A DNA stretch of 64,000 bases from Pedobacter paludis (GCF_003173575.1 NZ_QGNY01000002.1:762866-826865); one strand, 5' to 3'; positions 52,539 through 63,239 are shown, counted from the stretch's first letter. The notes: generated by a model not told the origin, from the letters alone. A program made the numbers and translations.

Positions 52539-54479
52539 TTGTTTACGCAAATTAATATTGTTCCACGCTGGATCATCTTCTTATTAGATTTGATCATATG
52601 CACCTGTTCTTTAGTTTTTGCTTATTCGCTAAAGCATAATTTGGATGTAACGGATGTAGAAATCCCTGAACTGGCACGCAACCTTCTTATTATGGGGGTA
52701 ATTAATATTGCTGTTTTTCTTCATATCAAAACCTTTACTGGTATTATTCGCTATACGAGTGCCCAAGATTCCTTTAGAATTCTTTTTTCTGTTGTAATTA
52801 GTAATGGAACTTTTTTTGTACTTAACCTCATTTACATTACTTTTTTTGGATCTGCACTTATTTCCAACACGATTTTAATTACCAATGGCTTAACCAGTTT
52901 TTTGTTTTTGATTACTTACAGGGTTCTCATCAAATATTTCTTTCTATACATCAAAAATTTAAATCTTGATAAGGTAAAAGTTATTATATACGGAGCCGGA
53001 GAGGCCGGATTAGCCACTAAAAGAACTTTTGATCATGACGGTAGCGTAAATAAAAGCATTGTTGCTTTTGTTGATGATGATGAACGTAAGGTAGGCAAAG
53101 CTATTGATGGGGTGAAGATTTTGGATGCCAAAAATTTAGAAGCCTTGATTCAAAAACATGAGCTCGATGAGATCATATTTGCATCCTATACAATCCCTGA
53201 TGAAAGAAAAGATCAAATTGTTGATCTATGTCTTGAAAATGATATTAAGATCTTAAACATACCTCCCCCAGATGTTTGGGAGAATGGAAAGCTTCAGCCC
53301 ACCCAAATTCAGAAATTAAATATTGAAGATCTCCTAAACCGTAAATCGATTAAAATAGACATTGAGGGTATTGGGAAGATGCTTCACAATAAACGAATTC
53401 TTATCACTGGAGCTGCGGGCTCTATAGGGAGTGAGATTGTACGTCAATTATCAAAATTTGATATAGGTTTGGTCATTTTGTGCGATCAATCTGAAACCGC
53501 GTTGCATGAGCTTTATTTAGAGTTAGAAGAAACCAATCGAAACAAAAATTTCCATGCTTTTGTTGGCGATGTTCGCGACAATCAGCGAATGGATAAGTTA
53601 TTTGATACCTATAAACCGCATTATGTATACCATGCGGCAGCCTATAAGCATGTACCTTTAATGGAAGACAATCCTGCTGAAGCGATTAAGGCCAATGTTT
53701 TAGGAACGAAAACCATTGCTGATATGTCTGTTAAATACGGTGTTCAGAAATTTGTAATGATTTCTACCGATAAGGCCGTTAACCCAACCAACATTATGGG
53801 TGCTTCAAAAAGAATTGCCGAAATTTATGTTCAATCTTTAAATAACTCACTTAGCACTAAAGATTTTATTTTCAGTAATGGATTAAGCTATATTAATGAA
53901 TTAGAAGTTAAGCCCATCACCAAATTTATTACGACTCGTTTTGGAAATGTATTGGGCTCAAATGGTTCTGTTATTCCCCGTTTTAGACAACAAATTGAAA
54001 AGGGCGGTCCTGTAACGGTTACCCACCCTGAAATTACCCGTTATTTTATGACTATTCCAGAGGCCTGCAGATTGGTTTTGGAAGCTGGTTGTATGGGACA
54101 AGGAGGTGAAATCTTTGTGTTCGACATGGGTAAATCTGTTAAAATAGTTGAGCTGGCTAAAAAGATGATCAGATTAGCAGGTTTAGAACCAAACGTTGAT
54201 ATTAAAATAGAGTATTCTGGATTAAGGCCAGGAGAGAAGCTTTATGAAGAATTACTTAATGATAATGAAAATACGATGCCAACACATCATGAAAAAATTA
54301 TGATTGGCAAGGTAAGAGAATACGTATTCGCAGATGTTGAAGAACAAATCTATCAATTAATTACTACTGCAAAATCGGGTAATGATCGACAAGTCGTAAT
54401 CAATATGAAAAAACTTGTTCCTGAATTTAAAAGTAAAAACTCCATATTTGAAGAGTTAGATACACTTATAAAAGAATAA
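52539..54479 (+). CDS. WbpM/FlaA1-like membrane-bound UDP-HexNAc 4,6-dehydratase
   Basis: The start appears to be TTG; no in-frame ATG lies upstream. The 646-residue protein has four N-terminal membrane helices (residues ~10-135), a first Rossmann-like domain (VIIYGAGEAGLATKRTF near 148) and a catalytic SDR domain (ILITGAAGSIGSEIVRQL near 288). ISTDKAVNPTNIMGASKRIA near 407-426 shows the MxxxK catalytic variant that marks WbpM/PglF-type dehydratases instead of YxxxK. TRFGNVLGSNGSVIP and GLRPGEKLYEELL complete the family. Product: UDP-4-keto-6-deoxy-GlcNAc. Confidence 0.93.
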   Translation: MFTQINIVPRWIIFLLDLIICTCSLVFAYSLKHNLDVTDVEIPELARNLLIMGVINIAVFLHIKTFTGIIRYTSAQDSFRILFSVVISNGTFFVLNLIYITFFGSALISNTILITNGLTSFLFLITYRVLIKYFFLYIKNLNLDKVKVIIYGAGEAGLATKRTFDHDGSVNKSIVAFVDDDERKVGKAIDGVKILDAKNLEALIQKHELDEIIFASYTIPDERKDQIVDLCLENDIKILNIPPPDVWENGKLQPTQIQKLNIEDLLNRKSIKIDIEGIGKMLHNKRILITGAAGSIGSEIVRQLSKFDIGLVILCDQSETALHELYLELEETNRNKNFHAFVGDVRDNQRMDKLFDTYKPHYVYHAAAYKHVPLMEDNPAEAIKANVLGTKTIADMSVKYGVQKFVMISTDKAVNPTNIMGASKRIAEIYVQSLNNSLSTKDFIFSNGLSYINELEVKPITKFITTRFGNVLGSNGSVIPRFRQQIEKGGPVTVTHPEITRYFMTIPEACRLVLEAGCMGQGGEIFVFDMGKSVKIVELAKKMIRLAGLEPNVDIKIEYSGLRPGEKLYEELLNDNENTMPTHHEKIMIGKVREYVFADVEEQIYQLITTAKSGNDRQVVINMKKLVPEFKSKNSIFEELDTLIKE

Positions 54480-54485
54480 AAATTA

Positions 54486-56099
54486 ATGAAAAAACATTTA
54501 CTAATGGCCGTAATGGCCTTTTTTGTTTTAAACGCGAAAGCACAGAATGCTACGCCCAACAATATTATTCCTTATGATTACCAGTTTTATCAAAAGCTTA
54601 GTCCAGCAGTTTATGATCAAAACTCAAAATTTCACTCTTCTATTAAAGGCTTCTACTCTGACGACGATTTATTAAAATTACGTTATGATTCGCTGATGAA
54701 TTATGGTACAGACAGTCTCAATAAAAGAAGTTGGGTTCACCGCAAGCTTTTTCAAGAGCATTTATTAGAGTTTAAAAGTGATGATTATAATATTTATGCA
54801 GATTTTCTTCCCGATTTTCAAATTGGTAGAGATGTGAGCAATAACCGAACAACCTGGTTAAATACCAGAGGATTTCAGGTTGGCGGAAATGTAGGTAAGG
54901 AATTTTCATTTTATTTAAATGGATTTGAGAATCAAGGCAAGTTTGCGAAATATGTAAATGATTACATTGTGAAAAATCAAGTTGTACCTGGTCAAGGTTT
55001 TGGAAAACTTGGTGTAGATAAACAAGATTGGTCGTACGTTACTGCTTTGATTTCTTATACTCCAAGCAAATACTTAAATTTTGCCTTGGGTTATGATAAA
55101 AACTTTATTGGTGATGGTTACCGTTCCATGTTACTATCTGATGTTTCTTCAAATTATTCTTTCTTCAGAGTCAGAGCAAGCTTAGGCAGTGTACAATATC
55201 AAACGATATTTGCGTATATGTTAGATCCTGGGGCAGAAAAACTTACAACAGATAGAAGATTAGGCGATAGAGGCAAATGGATGGCTGCCCACTATTTAGA
55301 TTGGAATGCAACTAAACGTTTTTCAGTTGGTTTTTTTCAGGCCGTGACTTGGGCTGATGCTGAAGTTGAAGGAAAAAGAGGATTTGATTTCAATTATATC
55401 CACCCTTTCATATTCTTAAGGCCGGTAGAAAATACCAATACCACCTCGCCAGATAAAATGCGTTTAGGCTTAAATCTTAAATATGAACTGTTAAAGAAAA
55501 CCAGTCTTTATGGGCAATTTATGTTTGACGAGTTTACCGCAAAAGAATTTTTCGCGGGAAATGGTTATTGGGCAAATAAATTCGCCATTCAGTTTGGCGT
55601 TCGCGGATCTGATTTATTTAAAGTTACGGGATTGAATTACCTAGCTGAGTTTAACACAGCTAGACCATATACTTATACTCATTTCGATCGAATTTCTAAT
55701 TACTCAAATTACAATCAGCCTTTGGCTCATCCGTATGGTGCAAACTTTAGAGAATTTTTAGGCATTTTAAGCTATAGTTATAAAAGGTTTGACTTTCAAG
55801 GGCAAGCGCTTTATTCGAGATACGGGCTTGATCCTGATGGCACAAATTATGGTGGTGATATTTTCAAAAGTTATGAAACTCGTTCCGTTCAATATGGTAG
55901 CCATATTGGCCAAGGGATAGGAACTGATTTATACTATGCCAAAGGTCAAATTGCTTATGTTTTAAATCCAAAATACAACCTGCGCTTAGAACTTGCAGGT
56001 ACGTTTAGAAGAGAAAGCAATGTTTTAGGAACAAATAATACTGGCTTATTTACCATTGGTTTAAGAAGCACCTTCAGAAATATCTATCACGATTTTTAG
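54486..56099 (+). CDS. Outer-membrane beta-barrel protein, Wzi/RemB-like
   Basis: The 537-residue protein has a signal peptide (MKKHLLMAVMAFFVLNAKAQ). A soluble N-terminal part includes WVHRKLFQEHLLEFKSDDYN, followed by many amphipathic strands ending in the barrel-type C-terminus LFTIGLRSTFRNIYHDF. The arrangement resembles capsule-assembly Wzi and the Flavobacterium gliding-related RemB protein. Placed last in the polysaccharide locus, 6 bases after the dehydratase, it probably binds or anchors the polymer at the cell surface. A strong terminator follows and ends the locus. Confidence 0.7.
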   Translation: MKKHLLMAVMAFFVLNAKAQNATPNNIIPYDYQFYQKLSPAVYDQNSKFHSSIKGFYSDDDLLKLRYDSLMNYGTDSLNKRSWVHRKLFQEHLLEFKSDDYNIYADFLPDFQIGRDVSNNRTTWLNTRGFQVGGNVGKEFSFYLNGFENQGKFAKYVNDYIVKNQVVPGQGFGKLGVDKQDWSYVTALISYTPSKYLNFALGYDKNFIGDGYRSMLLSDVSSNYSFFRVRASLGSVQYQTIFAYMLDPGAEKLTTDRRLGDRGKWMAAHYLDWNATKRFSVGFFQAVTWADAEVEGKRGFDFNYIHPFIFLRPVENTNTTSPDKMRLGLNLKYELLKKTSLYGQFMFDEFTAKEFFAGNGYWANKFAIQFGVRGSDLFKVTGLNYLAEFNTARPYTYTHFDRISNYSNYNQPLAHPYGANFREFLGILSYSYKRFDFQGQALYSRYGLDPDGTNYGGDIFKSYETRSVQYGSHIGQGIGTDLYYAKGQIAYVLNPKYNLRLELAGTFRRESNVLGTNNTGLFTIGLRSTFRNIYHDF

Positions 56100-56117
56100 G
56101 ATTTCACCCCTAAAATG

Positions 56118-56157
56118 AAAATCCCCATCTGATTTATTAAATCGATGGGGATTTTTT
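56118..56157 (+). terminator. Terminator at the right end of the polysaccharide locus
   Basis: ATCCCCATC pairs with GATGGGGAT around an A/T-rich loop, flanked by A residues and a T run; it may also stop the convergent dxs transcript. Confidence 0.88.
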
Positions 56158-56175
56158 ATGTTCAAAAGGATTAAC

Positions 56176-58104
56176 TTATCCAGTCATGCTATCAGTCACT
56201 CTTTTTACAGCATACTTTCTTACTGTAGAAATTATCGATGCTTTATCATAACCACATTCTGCCCAAAGCTCTGCCTGTTCCCCATGTTCTATAAATTGAT
56301 CAGGGATACCCAACCGAACAACATTTGCACTGTAGTTATGATCAGCCATAAATTCTAACACGGCAGAACCAACACCGCCCTGTAAAGCGCCGTCTTCTAT
56401 TGTAATTATGTGTTTGTATTTAGAAAACACTTCATGTAGTAATTCTTGATCAAGCGGTTTTACAAATCGTAAATCGTAATGTGCTGGATAAATCCCTTCG
56501 CTATTTAATTCGGCACGGGCTTCGACTGCGAAATTGCCTACATGGCCGATGGTTAAAATGGCAACTTCCTCACCATCACAAATTTTTCTGCCTTTTCCAA
56601 TTTCCAATGCTTTGAATGGTCTTTTCCAATCTGCCATTACACCACTTCCTCTTGGGTAACGGATTACAAAAGGACCTGCATTTTCTTGTTGAGCCGTAAA
56701 CATTAAGTTTCGCAATTCTTCTTCATTCATTGGTGATGAAACCACTAAATTTGGAATGCACCTCATGTATGAAATATCATAAGCACCATGATGGGTTGCA
56801 CCATCAGCACCTGCCAAACCTGCTCGATCTAAACAAAAGACTACATTTAGTTTTTGAATTGCCACATCGTGAATCACCTGATCATATGCCCTTTGCATAA
56901 AACTAGAGTAAATGTTGCAGAATGGAACCAATCCCTGTGCTGCCAAGCCAGCGGAAAAAGTTACGGCATGCTGTTCAGCAATTCCAACATCAAAAGCTCT
57001 AGTTGGCATTGCTTTCATCATAATATTTAATGATGAACCCGAAGGCATTGCTGGCGTAATTCCAACAATTTTATCATTTGCTTCAGCGAGCTCAACCATG
57101 GTATGTCCAAAAACATCCTGATATTTTGGTGGCTGAGGCTTATCCGGAATACTCTTCTTGATTTCTCCGGTAATTTTATCAAACAATCCCGGGGCATGCC
57201 ATTTCGTTTGATCTTTTTCTGCTAAAGCAAAGCCCTTACCTTTTACCGTAACGCAATGCAACAACTTCGGACCCGGAATAGCTGCCAAATCCTTTATTAT
57301 TGCGGCCAAACGTTTAACATCATGTCCATCAACCGGACCGAAATATCTAAAATTTAAGGCCTCAAATAAATTACTTTGTTTTAAAAGCGTTCCTTTTATG
57401 CTTTTCTCAATCTTTTTAACATACTTATGAGCATTAGGGCCAAGTTTTGATAAGCCAGTTAGTACATGAGAAATGTCATCGCGGAAGCGATTATAAGATT
57501 TTGAAGTGGTAATACTGGTTAAATATTCTTTTAGTGCACCAACATTAGGATCGATAGACATGCAGTTATCATTCAAGATCACTAAAACATTGCTGTTTTC
57601 AATTCCTGCATGGTTCAATCCTTCAAAGGCTAAACCCGCTGTCATTGCGCCATCACCAATTACGGCAACATGTTGTCTGTCTTTTTCACCTTTAATTTGA
57701 GAGGCAACAGCCATGCCTAATGCAGCAGAAATCGAAGTGGATGAATGGCCTACGCCAAAAGTATCGTATTCGCTTTCGCTTATTTTCGGAAAACCGCTTA
57801 TACCTTTATATATACGGTTGGTATGGAAAGATTCTCTTCGTCCAGTAAGTATTTTATGTCCATAAGCCTGATGGCCAACATCCCATACGAGTTTATCGTA
57901 AGGTGTATTTAATGCATAGTGTAGGGCTACTGTTAATTCAACAACGCCTAAACTGGCGGCAAAGTGGCCACCATTTACACTTACCACATCGATAATGTAT
58001 TGTCGTAATTCCTGGCTTATTTGCTCTAAGTCAGCTTCGCTATATTGCTTTAAATCAGCAGGATAGTTAATTGTAGATAATAGGGGGCCAGCTTTTACTT
58101 GCAT
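56176..58104 (-). CDS. dxs: 1-deoxy-D-xylulose-5-phosphate synthase
   Basis: DXS condenses pyruvate and glyceraldehyde-3-phosphate with ThDP, the first step of the MEP isoprenoid pathway. I used the ATG at 58104 ([20 protein letters not shown], 642 residues); an upstream TTG would overlap a promoter-like TATCTTG (58131-58125 on the - strand). [55 protein letters not shown] and the ILNDN end of the ThDP motif, and [16 protein letters not shown] are all present. The gene is convergent with the polysaccharide locus and unrelated to it. Confidence 0.97.
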   Translation of the reverse strand: MQVKAGPLLSTINYPADLKQYSEADLEQISQELRQYIIDVVSVNGGHFAASLGVVELTVALHYALNTPYDKLVWDVGHQAYGHKILTGRRESFHTNRIYKGISGFPKISESEYDTFGVGHSSTSISAALGMAVASQIKGEKDRQHVAVIGDGAMTAGLAFEGLNHAGIENSNVLVILNDNCMSIDPNVGALKEYLTSITTSKSYNRFRDDISHVLTGLSKLGPNAHKYVKKIEKSIKGTLLKQSNLFEALNFRYFGPVDGHDVKRLAAIIKDLAAIPGPKLLHCVTVKGKGFALAEKDQTKWHAPGLFDKITGEIKKSIPDKPQPPKYQDVFGHTMVELAEANDKIVGITPAMPSGSSLNIMMKAMPTRAFDVGIAEQHAVTFSAGLAAQGLVPFCNIYSSFMQRAYDQVIHDVAIQKLNVVFCLDRAGLAGADGATHHGAYDISYMRCIPNLVVSSPMNEEELRNLMFTAQQENAGPFVIRYPRGSGVMADWKRPFKALEIGKGRKICDGEEVAILTIGHVGNFAVEARAELNSEGIYPAHYDLRFVKPLDQELLHEVFSKYKHIITIEDGALQGGVGSAVLEFMADHNYSANVVRLGIPDQFIEHGEQAELWAECGYDKASIISTVRKYAVKRVTDSMTG

Positions 58105-58275
58105 TCGGTATTTTGGGTAAAAAACAAGATACAAAGAAAGGTATTTTTGTTTTAATATTTAAGAAAATAGTTAACAGATATTCGGTAGCGTATCTTTATT
58201 ACAATTGGTTGTTTTACTGACTGAAATGTTGGATGGGATACTGCTAGCCTATTTATTAATAAACCATAAATTTGT

Positions 58276-58283
58276 TATGTTTG
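58276..58283 (+). promoter_or_regulatory. -7 promoter box TATGTTTG before scpA
   Basis: It is an exact TAnnTTTG match 9 bases before the ATG at 58293. It overlaps the region just downstream of an upstream TTG (58272) and so argues for 58293 as the true start. Confidence 0.55.
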
Positions 58284-58292
58284 TTTTTAGAG

Positions 58293-59036
58293 ATGCAGGC
58301 AGAAAATTTTGAAATTAAACTTCCGGTATTCGAGGGGCCCTTCGATTTGTTATTGTTCTTTATCGAACGCGATGAACTGAACATTCAAGATGTAGAAATT
58401 TCAAAAATCACCAACGATTTCCTTGCCTATATCCACCAGCTTTTAGCGTTAAATGTAGAAGTGGCCAGCGAGTTTATTCTTGTGGCAGCAACCTTAATGC
58501 GAATCAAATCAAAAATGTTGCTTCCCCGTATCGAAGTAGATGAAGCTGGAAACGAAATCAATCCCGAACAAGATTTAATCGCCAGGTTAATTGCCTACAA
58601 GCAATTTAAATCCGTAGCAGAAGAAATGAAGGTTTTTGAAGAGGCTAGATTACAACAGGAACGACGGGGCAATATAGAATATGATTTATCTGTAGCTGCT
58701 GAATCATCAACCCATCAAGATGAATTGCTTTCTTTGGATTTGTATAAGCTTTTGATGGTTTACCACAAAACCATGCAGAAATATGAACTTCGCAGCGAAG
58801 AAGTTAAACATACGGTTATTCAATATCCCTACACGATAGAGCAACAGAAGCATTTTATTGCCAATCTGCTCGATATCAATAAACAGATCGATTTTGCTCT
58901 TGTGCTCAAAAATTCTGAAAATAAAGTACACTTTGTTTATAATTTTCTAGCCATTTTAGAAATGTTGCAACAACAAATCATCGAAATAACAATTGGCAAT
59001 GGCTATAATAACTTTAATGTTAAAACCAGTAGTTAA
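58293..59036 (+). CDS. scpA: Segregation and condensation protein A
   Basis: ScpA is the kleisin that bridges the SMC heads in the chromosome condensation complex. The ATG at 58293 gives 247 residues starting MQAENFEIKLPVFEGPFDLL, the conserved family start. LLFFIERDELNIQDVEISKI, FLAYIHQLLALNVEVASEFI and AATLMRIKSKMLLPR follow, and the C-terminal winged-helix part ends the protein. ScpB is not next to it. The TTG at 58272 is rejected because a promoter box lies immediately after it. Confidence 0.93.
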   Translation: MQAENFEIKLPVFEGPFDLLLFFIERDELNIQDVEISKITNDFLAYIHQLLALNVEVASEFILVAATLMRIKSKMLLPRIEVDEAGNEINPEQDLIARLIAYKQFKSVAEEMKVFEEARLQQERRGNIEYDLSVAAESSTHQDELLSLDLYKLLMVYHKTMQKYELRSEEVKHTVIQYPYTIEQQKHFIANLLDINKQIDFALVLKNSENKVHFVYNFLAILEMLQQQIIEITIGNGYNNFNVKTSS

Positions 59037-59097
59037 TTTGTTGCTGAAACTCTTCAACTTGCTTACATTCATTCGGTAACAGTTTCAATAAATTTCT

Positions 59098-59105
59098 TAC
59101 TTTTG
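59098..59105 (+). promoter_or_regulatory. -7 promoter box TACTTTTG before glyA
   Basis: It matches TAnnTTTG followed by C, like the first rRNA promoter (identical box), 26 bases before the glyA ATG. A TTCG lies 22 bases upstream, a spacing longer than the ideal 19. Confidence 0.5.
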
Positions 59106-59131
59106 CAGAAAAAATACAAACCTATATAAGG

Positions 59132-60403
59132 ATGAAACGCGACACCCAAATTTTTGAACTCATCGATAAAGAGCTAGACAGACAAGAACACGGTTTAGAA
59201 CTTATTGCATCAGAAAATTTTGTGAGCAAGCAGGTAATGGAAGCTGCTGGTTCAGTATTAACCAACAAATATGCCGAAGGCCTGCCTGGGAAACGCTATT
59301 ATGGCGGTTGCCAGGTTGTAGATGTTGTAGAGCAACTTGCAATAGATAGAGCTAAAGAATTGTTTGGCGCAGCATGGGTTAACGTTCAGCCACACTCTGG
59401 CGCTCAGGCTAATGCAGCTGTAATGCTTGCGGTGATCCAGCCTGGCGATAAAATTTTGGGTTTCGACCTTTCTCATGGCGGTCACTTAACCCACGGTTCG
59501 CCAGTTAACTTTTCAGGCAAACTTTATCAGCCATTCTTTTATGGTGTAGATAAGGAAACTGGATTAATCGATTATAAAAAATTAGAAGAAGTTGCTTTAG
59601 CAGAAAAACCTAAGTTAATTATTTGCGGTGCATCCGCTTATTCACGCGAATGGGATTATGCTTTTATCCGTTCAGTGGCAGATAAAATCGGAGCATTGGT
59701 TTTAGCTGATATTTCTCACCCTGCAGGTTTAATCGCTAAGGGTTTATTGGCAAATCCACTTCCACATTGCCATATTGTAACTACAACCACACATAAAACT
59801 TTGCGTGGCCCTCGTGGCGGTATGATTATGATGGGCCAGGATTTTGAAAACCCATGGGGATTAAAAACGCCAAAGGGCGAAATCCGTACCATGAGCAGTT
59901 TGTTGGATATGGCTGTTTTCCCAGGTACTCAAGGCGGACCATTAGAACACATTATTGCAGCTAAGGCAATTGCTTTCGGCGAAGCTTTAAGTGATGAATA
60001 TGGTGTGTACATCAAACAAGTTGCCGCTAATGCACAGGCAATGGCGAAAGCATTTGTTGCAAAAGGCTATGGAATTATTTCTGGCGGAACTGATAACCAC
60101 TTAATGTTGATCGATCTTCGCAATAAAAACATTACAGGTAAGGTTGCCGAAAATGCTTTGGAAAAAGCAGAAATCACGGTTAATAAAAATATGGTTCCTT
60201 TTGATGATAAATCTCCCTTTGTAACTTCTGGTATCCGTGTTGGAACAGCTGCAATTACAACCCGTGGCTTAAAAGAAACCGAGATGGAGCAAATCGTTGA
60301 CTTAATCGATCAGGTATTAACCAATCCAGAAGACGAGGCAAACCTAAATGCAGTTAAAGAAGAAGTTTACAAATTGGTAAGCAAATTCCCTTTATATAAA
60401 TAA
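59132..60403 (+). CDS. glyA: Serine hydroxymethyltransferase
   Basis: GlyA interconverts serine and glycine with tetrahydrofolate and PLP and supplies one-carbon units. The 423-residue protein has [56 protein letters not shown], and the PLP-lysine block [14 protein letters not shown] near residue 220. [15 protein letters not shown] lies near 268. It is a single gene between its own promoter box and a terminator. Confidence 0.98.
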   Translation: MKRDTQIFELIDKELDRQEHGLELIASENFVSKQVMEAAGSVLTNKYAEGLPGKRYYGGCQVVDVVEQLAIDRAKELFGAAWVNVQPHSGAQANAAVMLAVIQPGDKILGFDLSHGGHLTHGSPVNFSGKLYQPFFYGVDKETGLIDYKKLEEVALAEKPKLIICGASAYSREWDYAFIRSVADKIGALVLADISHPAGLIAKGLLANPLPHCHIVTTTTHKTLRGPRGGMIMMGQDFENPWGLKTPKGEIRTMSSLLDMAVFPGTQGGPLEHIIAAKAIAFGEALSDEYGVYIKQVAANAQAMAKAFVAKGYGIISGGTDNHLMLIDLRNKNITGKVAENALEKAEITVNKNMVPFDDKSPFVTSGIRVGTAAITTRGLKETEMEQIVDLIDQVLTNPEDEANLNAVKEEVYKLVSKFPLYK

Positions 60404-60424
60404 GATTTATTCAATATATAATAT

Positions 60425-60457
60425 AAGCAGTTGCATTCATGTGTAGCTGCTTTTTTT
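60425..60457 (+). terminator. Terminator after glyA
   Basis: AAGCAGTTGC pairs imperfectly (with a G-T pair) with GTAGCTGCTT, followed by seven T residues. Confidence 0.75.
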
Positions 60458-60797
60458 GTTTTAGAAAAGCAAAACCTGTATTTCAATTCAGGTCACTCCA
60501 GCTTTCCGCTAAATCTTTTGTTTTCAAAATAGAAACCAAAAGTATATCGCTACAATCTGGTTTAGAAAATTAAGTTAGTGGTACTATTTAAGGTTGCAAA
60601 TTGCATAAGGCCATTACGATCTTGAAAATCATCTAAAAAGGAAGCTGAGGAAGTATTTCCCTAATCTTGAATCCTCGCTAAAAAAGTAAAGGGCCGATGC
60701 TTCTTTACAGAATTATCGACCCTTACCATCTAAATTAACGCTCTCGAATATATAAACGGCCTTAATTGCAAATTGTTTTATGATGGTATTAAAAAAA
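60458..60797. other. Gene-free stretch between convergent genes
   Basis: I see no reading frame, RNA gene or clear repeat here. The lipoprotein gene at 60798 converges from the right. TTCAATTCAGG and GCTTTCCGCT words recall the dispersed repeats but no inverted ends could be aligned. Confidence 0.5.
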
Positions 60798-62174
60798 TTA
60801 ATTTTTTTCGTAACAGCCTAAAGATGAAGGAAAAATTCTTGTTTTATATTTTAAATCATGGTTTAGATACAGAGCGAAATATGGGTCAGCAGCCAAATTG
60901 GATCCCTTTTTTAACGCACTGCTATTGTCTAATAATTCAAAGTTTTGAGTAGAATTTGAAACAAATTCAGGATCAATATTTAAAATATTGCCATTGGTCG
61001 CATAATTGGTAGAGGTAGTTTTAATCAAATTGGTTAAAATATTAATCTGAACATTCGCAGTGGTTTTCTTTTGAATATCGAGTTCGTTATTAAGGTTTCC
61101 CCATATAATATTATTTGCTAAATCCAATTTCAAACTGTTATAGGCATTGGCAGACAGATAATCAGAAAAGCTTAAGGCTGCGGTTTTGCGGGCAAAATTT
61201 AAATTATATCCAGCAAAAGTATTTTGTTTTAAATTGTAATTGCCTCCACCCACCGCATAAATTAGATAATTACCACAGTTATATAAAAGATTGTTAAAGC
61301 CGATTAATTCTGAGTGGTAACCAATGTAGGCTGCAACCTGCATGTTCTTCAAAACGGTATTGCTCAAAATCAATTTTGGATTTGCATTTACAGAGAGTGA
61401 ATCTGAAGTAATCCCAACAGATGCATTTTTAATAATTGCATTTCTAATTATTCCGTTTCCGGTTCGTTTTAAATAAATGCCTTTCCATTGGCCAGGCTCA
61501 TCATTGTAAAATTCCTCTAAACGATCGCTACAAAACTGAATGGGTTCTGTTGTTGTGCCTAAAGCATTTAAATTTCCTTCTACAATCATTGAGGCATCTT
61601 TATGAAAATAAATGCGTGCTCCCGGTTGAAGATTTAGTGTACTTCCATTTTTAATCGTAATGGAATTGCTCACAACATAAGGTAATGTATTGTTCCAAAT
61701 GGTATTTGAACTAATTAGGCCACCATTTATAAATACGGCATTTTGTCCATAGGCAATAAGTTGTATAACCTGTCTATTTCCATTTGTATTTAAAATAATC
61801 GAATCCTGAACTAAGAAAGCTAGGTTTTTAGTGTTGGGGTTAATCGTTACTTTAATAAATAGATTTAAAGAATCCTGACCGTTTAAAATCAGATTGTTTT
61901 TCTGTACTGTACTTTCTCCATTTATATTGATATTAAAGGGAGAAGAAACTCCTCCAGATAATTTAATCTCTTCAATATTTACTGCATCACTATTTTTGTT
62001 AACCAATTTTATTCTTTTGGTGGTTGATCCGATGGAAGTAAAAATTGTATCAAATAATACGCTATCCTTTTCAATATTCAATTTTGCATTAGGATCAATC
62101 GTTATACGCTCACCCTTTCTACATGCAGAAAGCAACATAAAAAAAACGGAACAGTATATAATAACTAAACGCAT
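60798..62174 (-). CDS. Lipoprotein with right-handed parallel beta-helix
   Basis: The 458-residue product has a lipobox (MRLVIIYCSVFFMLLSAC), so it is predicted to be lipidated. Residues ~20-150 look like a beta-sandwich (IKLVNKNSDAVNIEEIKLSG). From ~165 on there are repeated short strands: ITIKNGSTLNLQPGARIYFH, MIVEGNLNALGTTTEPIQF, QWKGIYLKRTGNGIIRNAII and so on. Such strands are typical of a parallel beta-helix as in pectate-lyase-like surface proteins. No catalytic site can be assigned. It lies 16 bases downstream of the ComF-family gene on the same strand. Confidence 0.78.
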   Translation of the reverse strand: MRLVIIYCSVFFMLLSACRKGERITIDPNAKLNIEKDSVLFDTIFTSIGSTTKRIKLVNKNSDAVNIEEIKLSGGVSSPFNININGESTVQKNNLILNGQDSLNLFIKVTINPNTKNLAFLVQDSIILNTNGNRQVIQLIAYGQNAVFINGGLISSNTIWNNTLPYVVSNSITIKNGSTLNLQPGARIYFHKDASMIVEGNLNALGTTTEPIQFCSDRLEEFYNDEPGQWKGIYLKRTGNGIIRNAIIKNASVGITSDSLSVNANPKLILSNTVLKNMQVAAYIGYHSELIGFNNLLYNCGNYLIYAVGGGNYNLKQNTFAGYNLNFARKTAALSFSDYLSANAYNSLKLDLANNIIWGNLNNELDIQKKTTANVQINILTNLIKTTSTNYATNGNILNIDPEFVSNSTQNFELLDNSSALKKGSNLAADPYFALYLNHDLKYKTRIFPSSLGCYEKN

Positions 62175-62190
62175 AAATCAAATATGAAAA

Positions 62191-62889
62191 TTATTCGGCG
62201 AAAGCCAAAGCAGCTATACTAACCTTTAATGCCCCGCTTTCCAAAAGCTCATTTGCACAAGCTTCAAGAGTAGCTCCGGTTGTTATAACATCATCAACCA
62301 ATAAAATGTGCTTACCTTTTATATCGGTCATGTTTTCAACTTTAAAAACCGCTTTCATATTTTCATAGCGGCTGTATCTGCTTTTCTTTGTCTGGCTATC
62401 CGTGGCCGTATTCCGGATTAAAATTTTTTCGCTAAATGGAATCTCCATTTTTTCGGCAATTCCTTCCGCTATAAAAGTACTTTGGTTATACCCCCTTAAT
62501 CTAAGTTTTTTATGATGAAGTGGAACTGGTACAATAAAATCTATATCCTTATATAGTGTACTGCTTTTCAATCGCTCGCCTAATAAGCTTCCCAAGAATA
62601 TCCCGACATCAGTTTTACTATTGTATTTAAGGTTGTGCATTAAATTTTGAACTTTGGCACCTTTTCTAAAATACAACATTGCCATAGCCGCATTTAAGGG
62701 TAATCTCCCCCATAATTGTTTGGCTACCCTGTTTTCTGGATGGATGTGGTAATCTGTAAAAGGAAGATCGTATAAGCATTTTGTACAAACTATTTCTTCA
62801 TTATGAAACAATGGAGTGCCACAGGCATTGCAGAGGTTAGGAAATAATAATCCTATCAAATCTTCTCCCCATTGTTTTATAGATATCAT
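62191..62889 (-). CDS. ComF family phosphoribosyltransferase-like protein
   Basis: The 232-residue protein starts with a zinc-binding cysteine pair set, LCNACGTPL and CTKCLYDLPF, followed by a type I phosphoribosyltransferase domain. PVPLHHKKLRLRGYNQSTFI lies near 120 and the PRPP loop LLVDDVITTGATLEACA near 195-211. ComF-family proteins are cytoplasmic and tied to DNA uptake in competent bacteria, but most members have no proven role. It is followed on the same strand by the beta-helix lipoprotein gene. Confidence 0.92.
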   Translation of the reverse strand: MISIKQWGEDLIGLLFPNLCNACGTPLFHNEEIVCTKCLYDLPFTDYHIHPENRVAKQLWGRLPLNAAMAMLYFRKGAKVQNLMHNLKYNSKTDVGIFLGSLLGERLKSSTLYKDIDFIVPVPLHHKKLRLRGYNQSTFIAEGIAEKMEIPFSEKILIRNTATDSQTKKSRYSRYENMKAVFKVENMTDIKGKHILLVDDVITTGATLEACANELLESGALKVSIAALAFAE

Positions 62890-63208
62890 AACTCTAATCT
62901 ATAAAAGATTTATGATAAATAAATAGCACATAGTCTACATTATAAAGTATAGGTCGGAAATATTGGATTGATTTTGCAAAAATAAATTCAGATATAAATA
63001 ATATTGTCAGGATTTGAATTTGATTTTTGGTGATTTAGAATCCATTTTTAAGAAATATTCTAATCCAAAACGACGCTCATTTTTATTTATAGACCTTTCA
63101 AATTGACGTAAACATTCTTTGTGTTAAAAAGTTTGGGTGTTTTGCTAATTTTTTCTTGTTGATTTTCATGCGTTTACGGTCTTTTGGGAAAATTTGTTGT
63201 TCCCGGTA
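62890..63208. other. Gene-free, A/T-rich stretch upstream of the rRNA promoters
   Basis: It separates the leftward ComF-family gene from the rightward rRNA operon. I see no gene. Promoters for the ComF-family gene and upstream A/T-rich enhancer-like DNA for the rRNA promoters are expected here; no exact TAnnTTTG box was found on the - strand. Confidence 0.5.
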
Positions 63209-63239
63209 TTTGCCGTGGCGGATATTTTTTCTACTTTTG
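63209..63239 (+). promoter_or_regulatory. rRNA operon promoter P1
   Basis: TTTG (63209-63212), exactly 19 bases and TACTTTTG (63232-63239), followed by C. It is a perfect match to the Bacteroidota primary-sigma consensus. Confidence 0.85.

Noticed and set aside
58105..58134. TTG start upstream of the dxs ATG
   Set aside because: It would use a rare start codon and lies against a promoter-like TATCTTG; the ATG at 58104 gives the usual length.
60458..60797. A possible small RNA or gene after glyA
   Set aside because: No promoter box with correct spacing, hairpin plus T-run, or frame with plausible composition was found.
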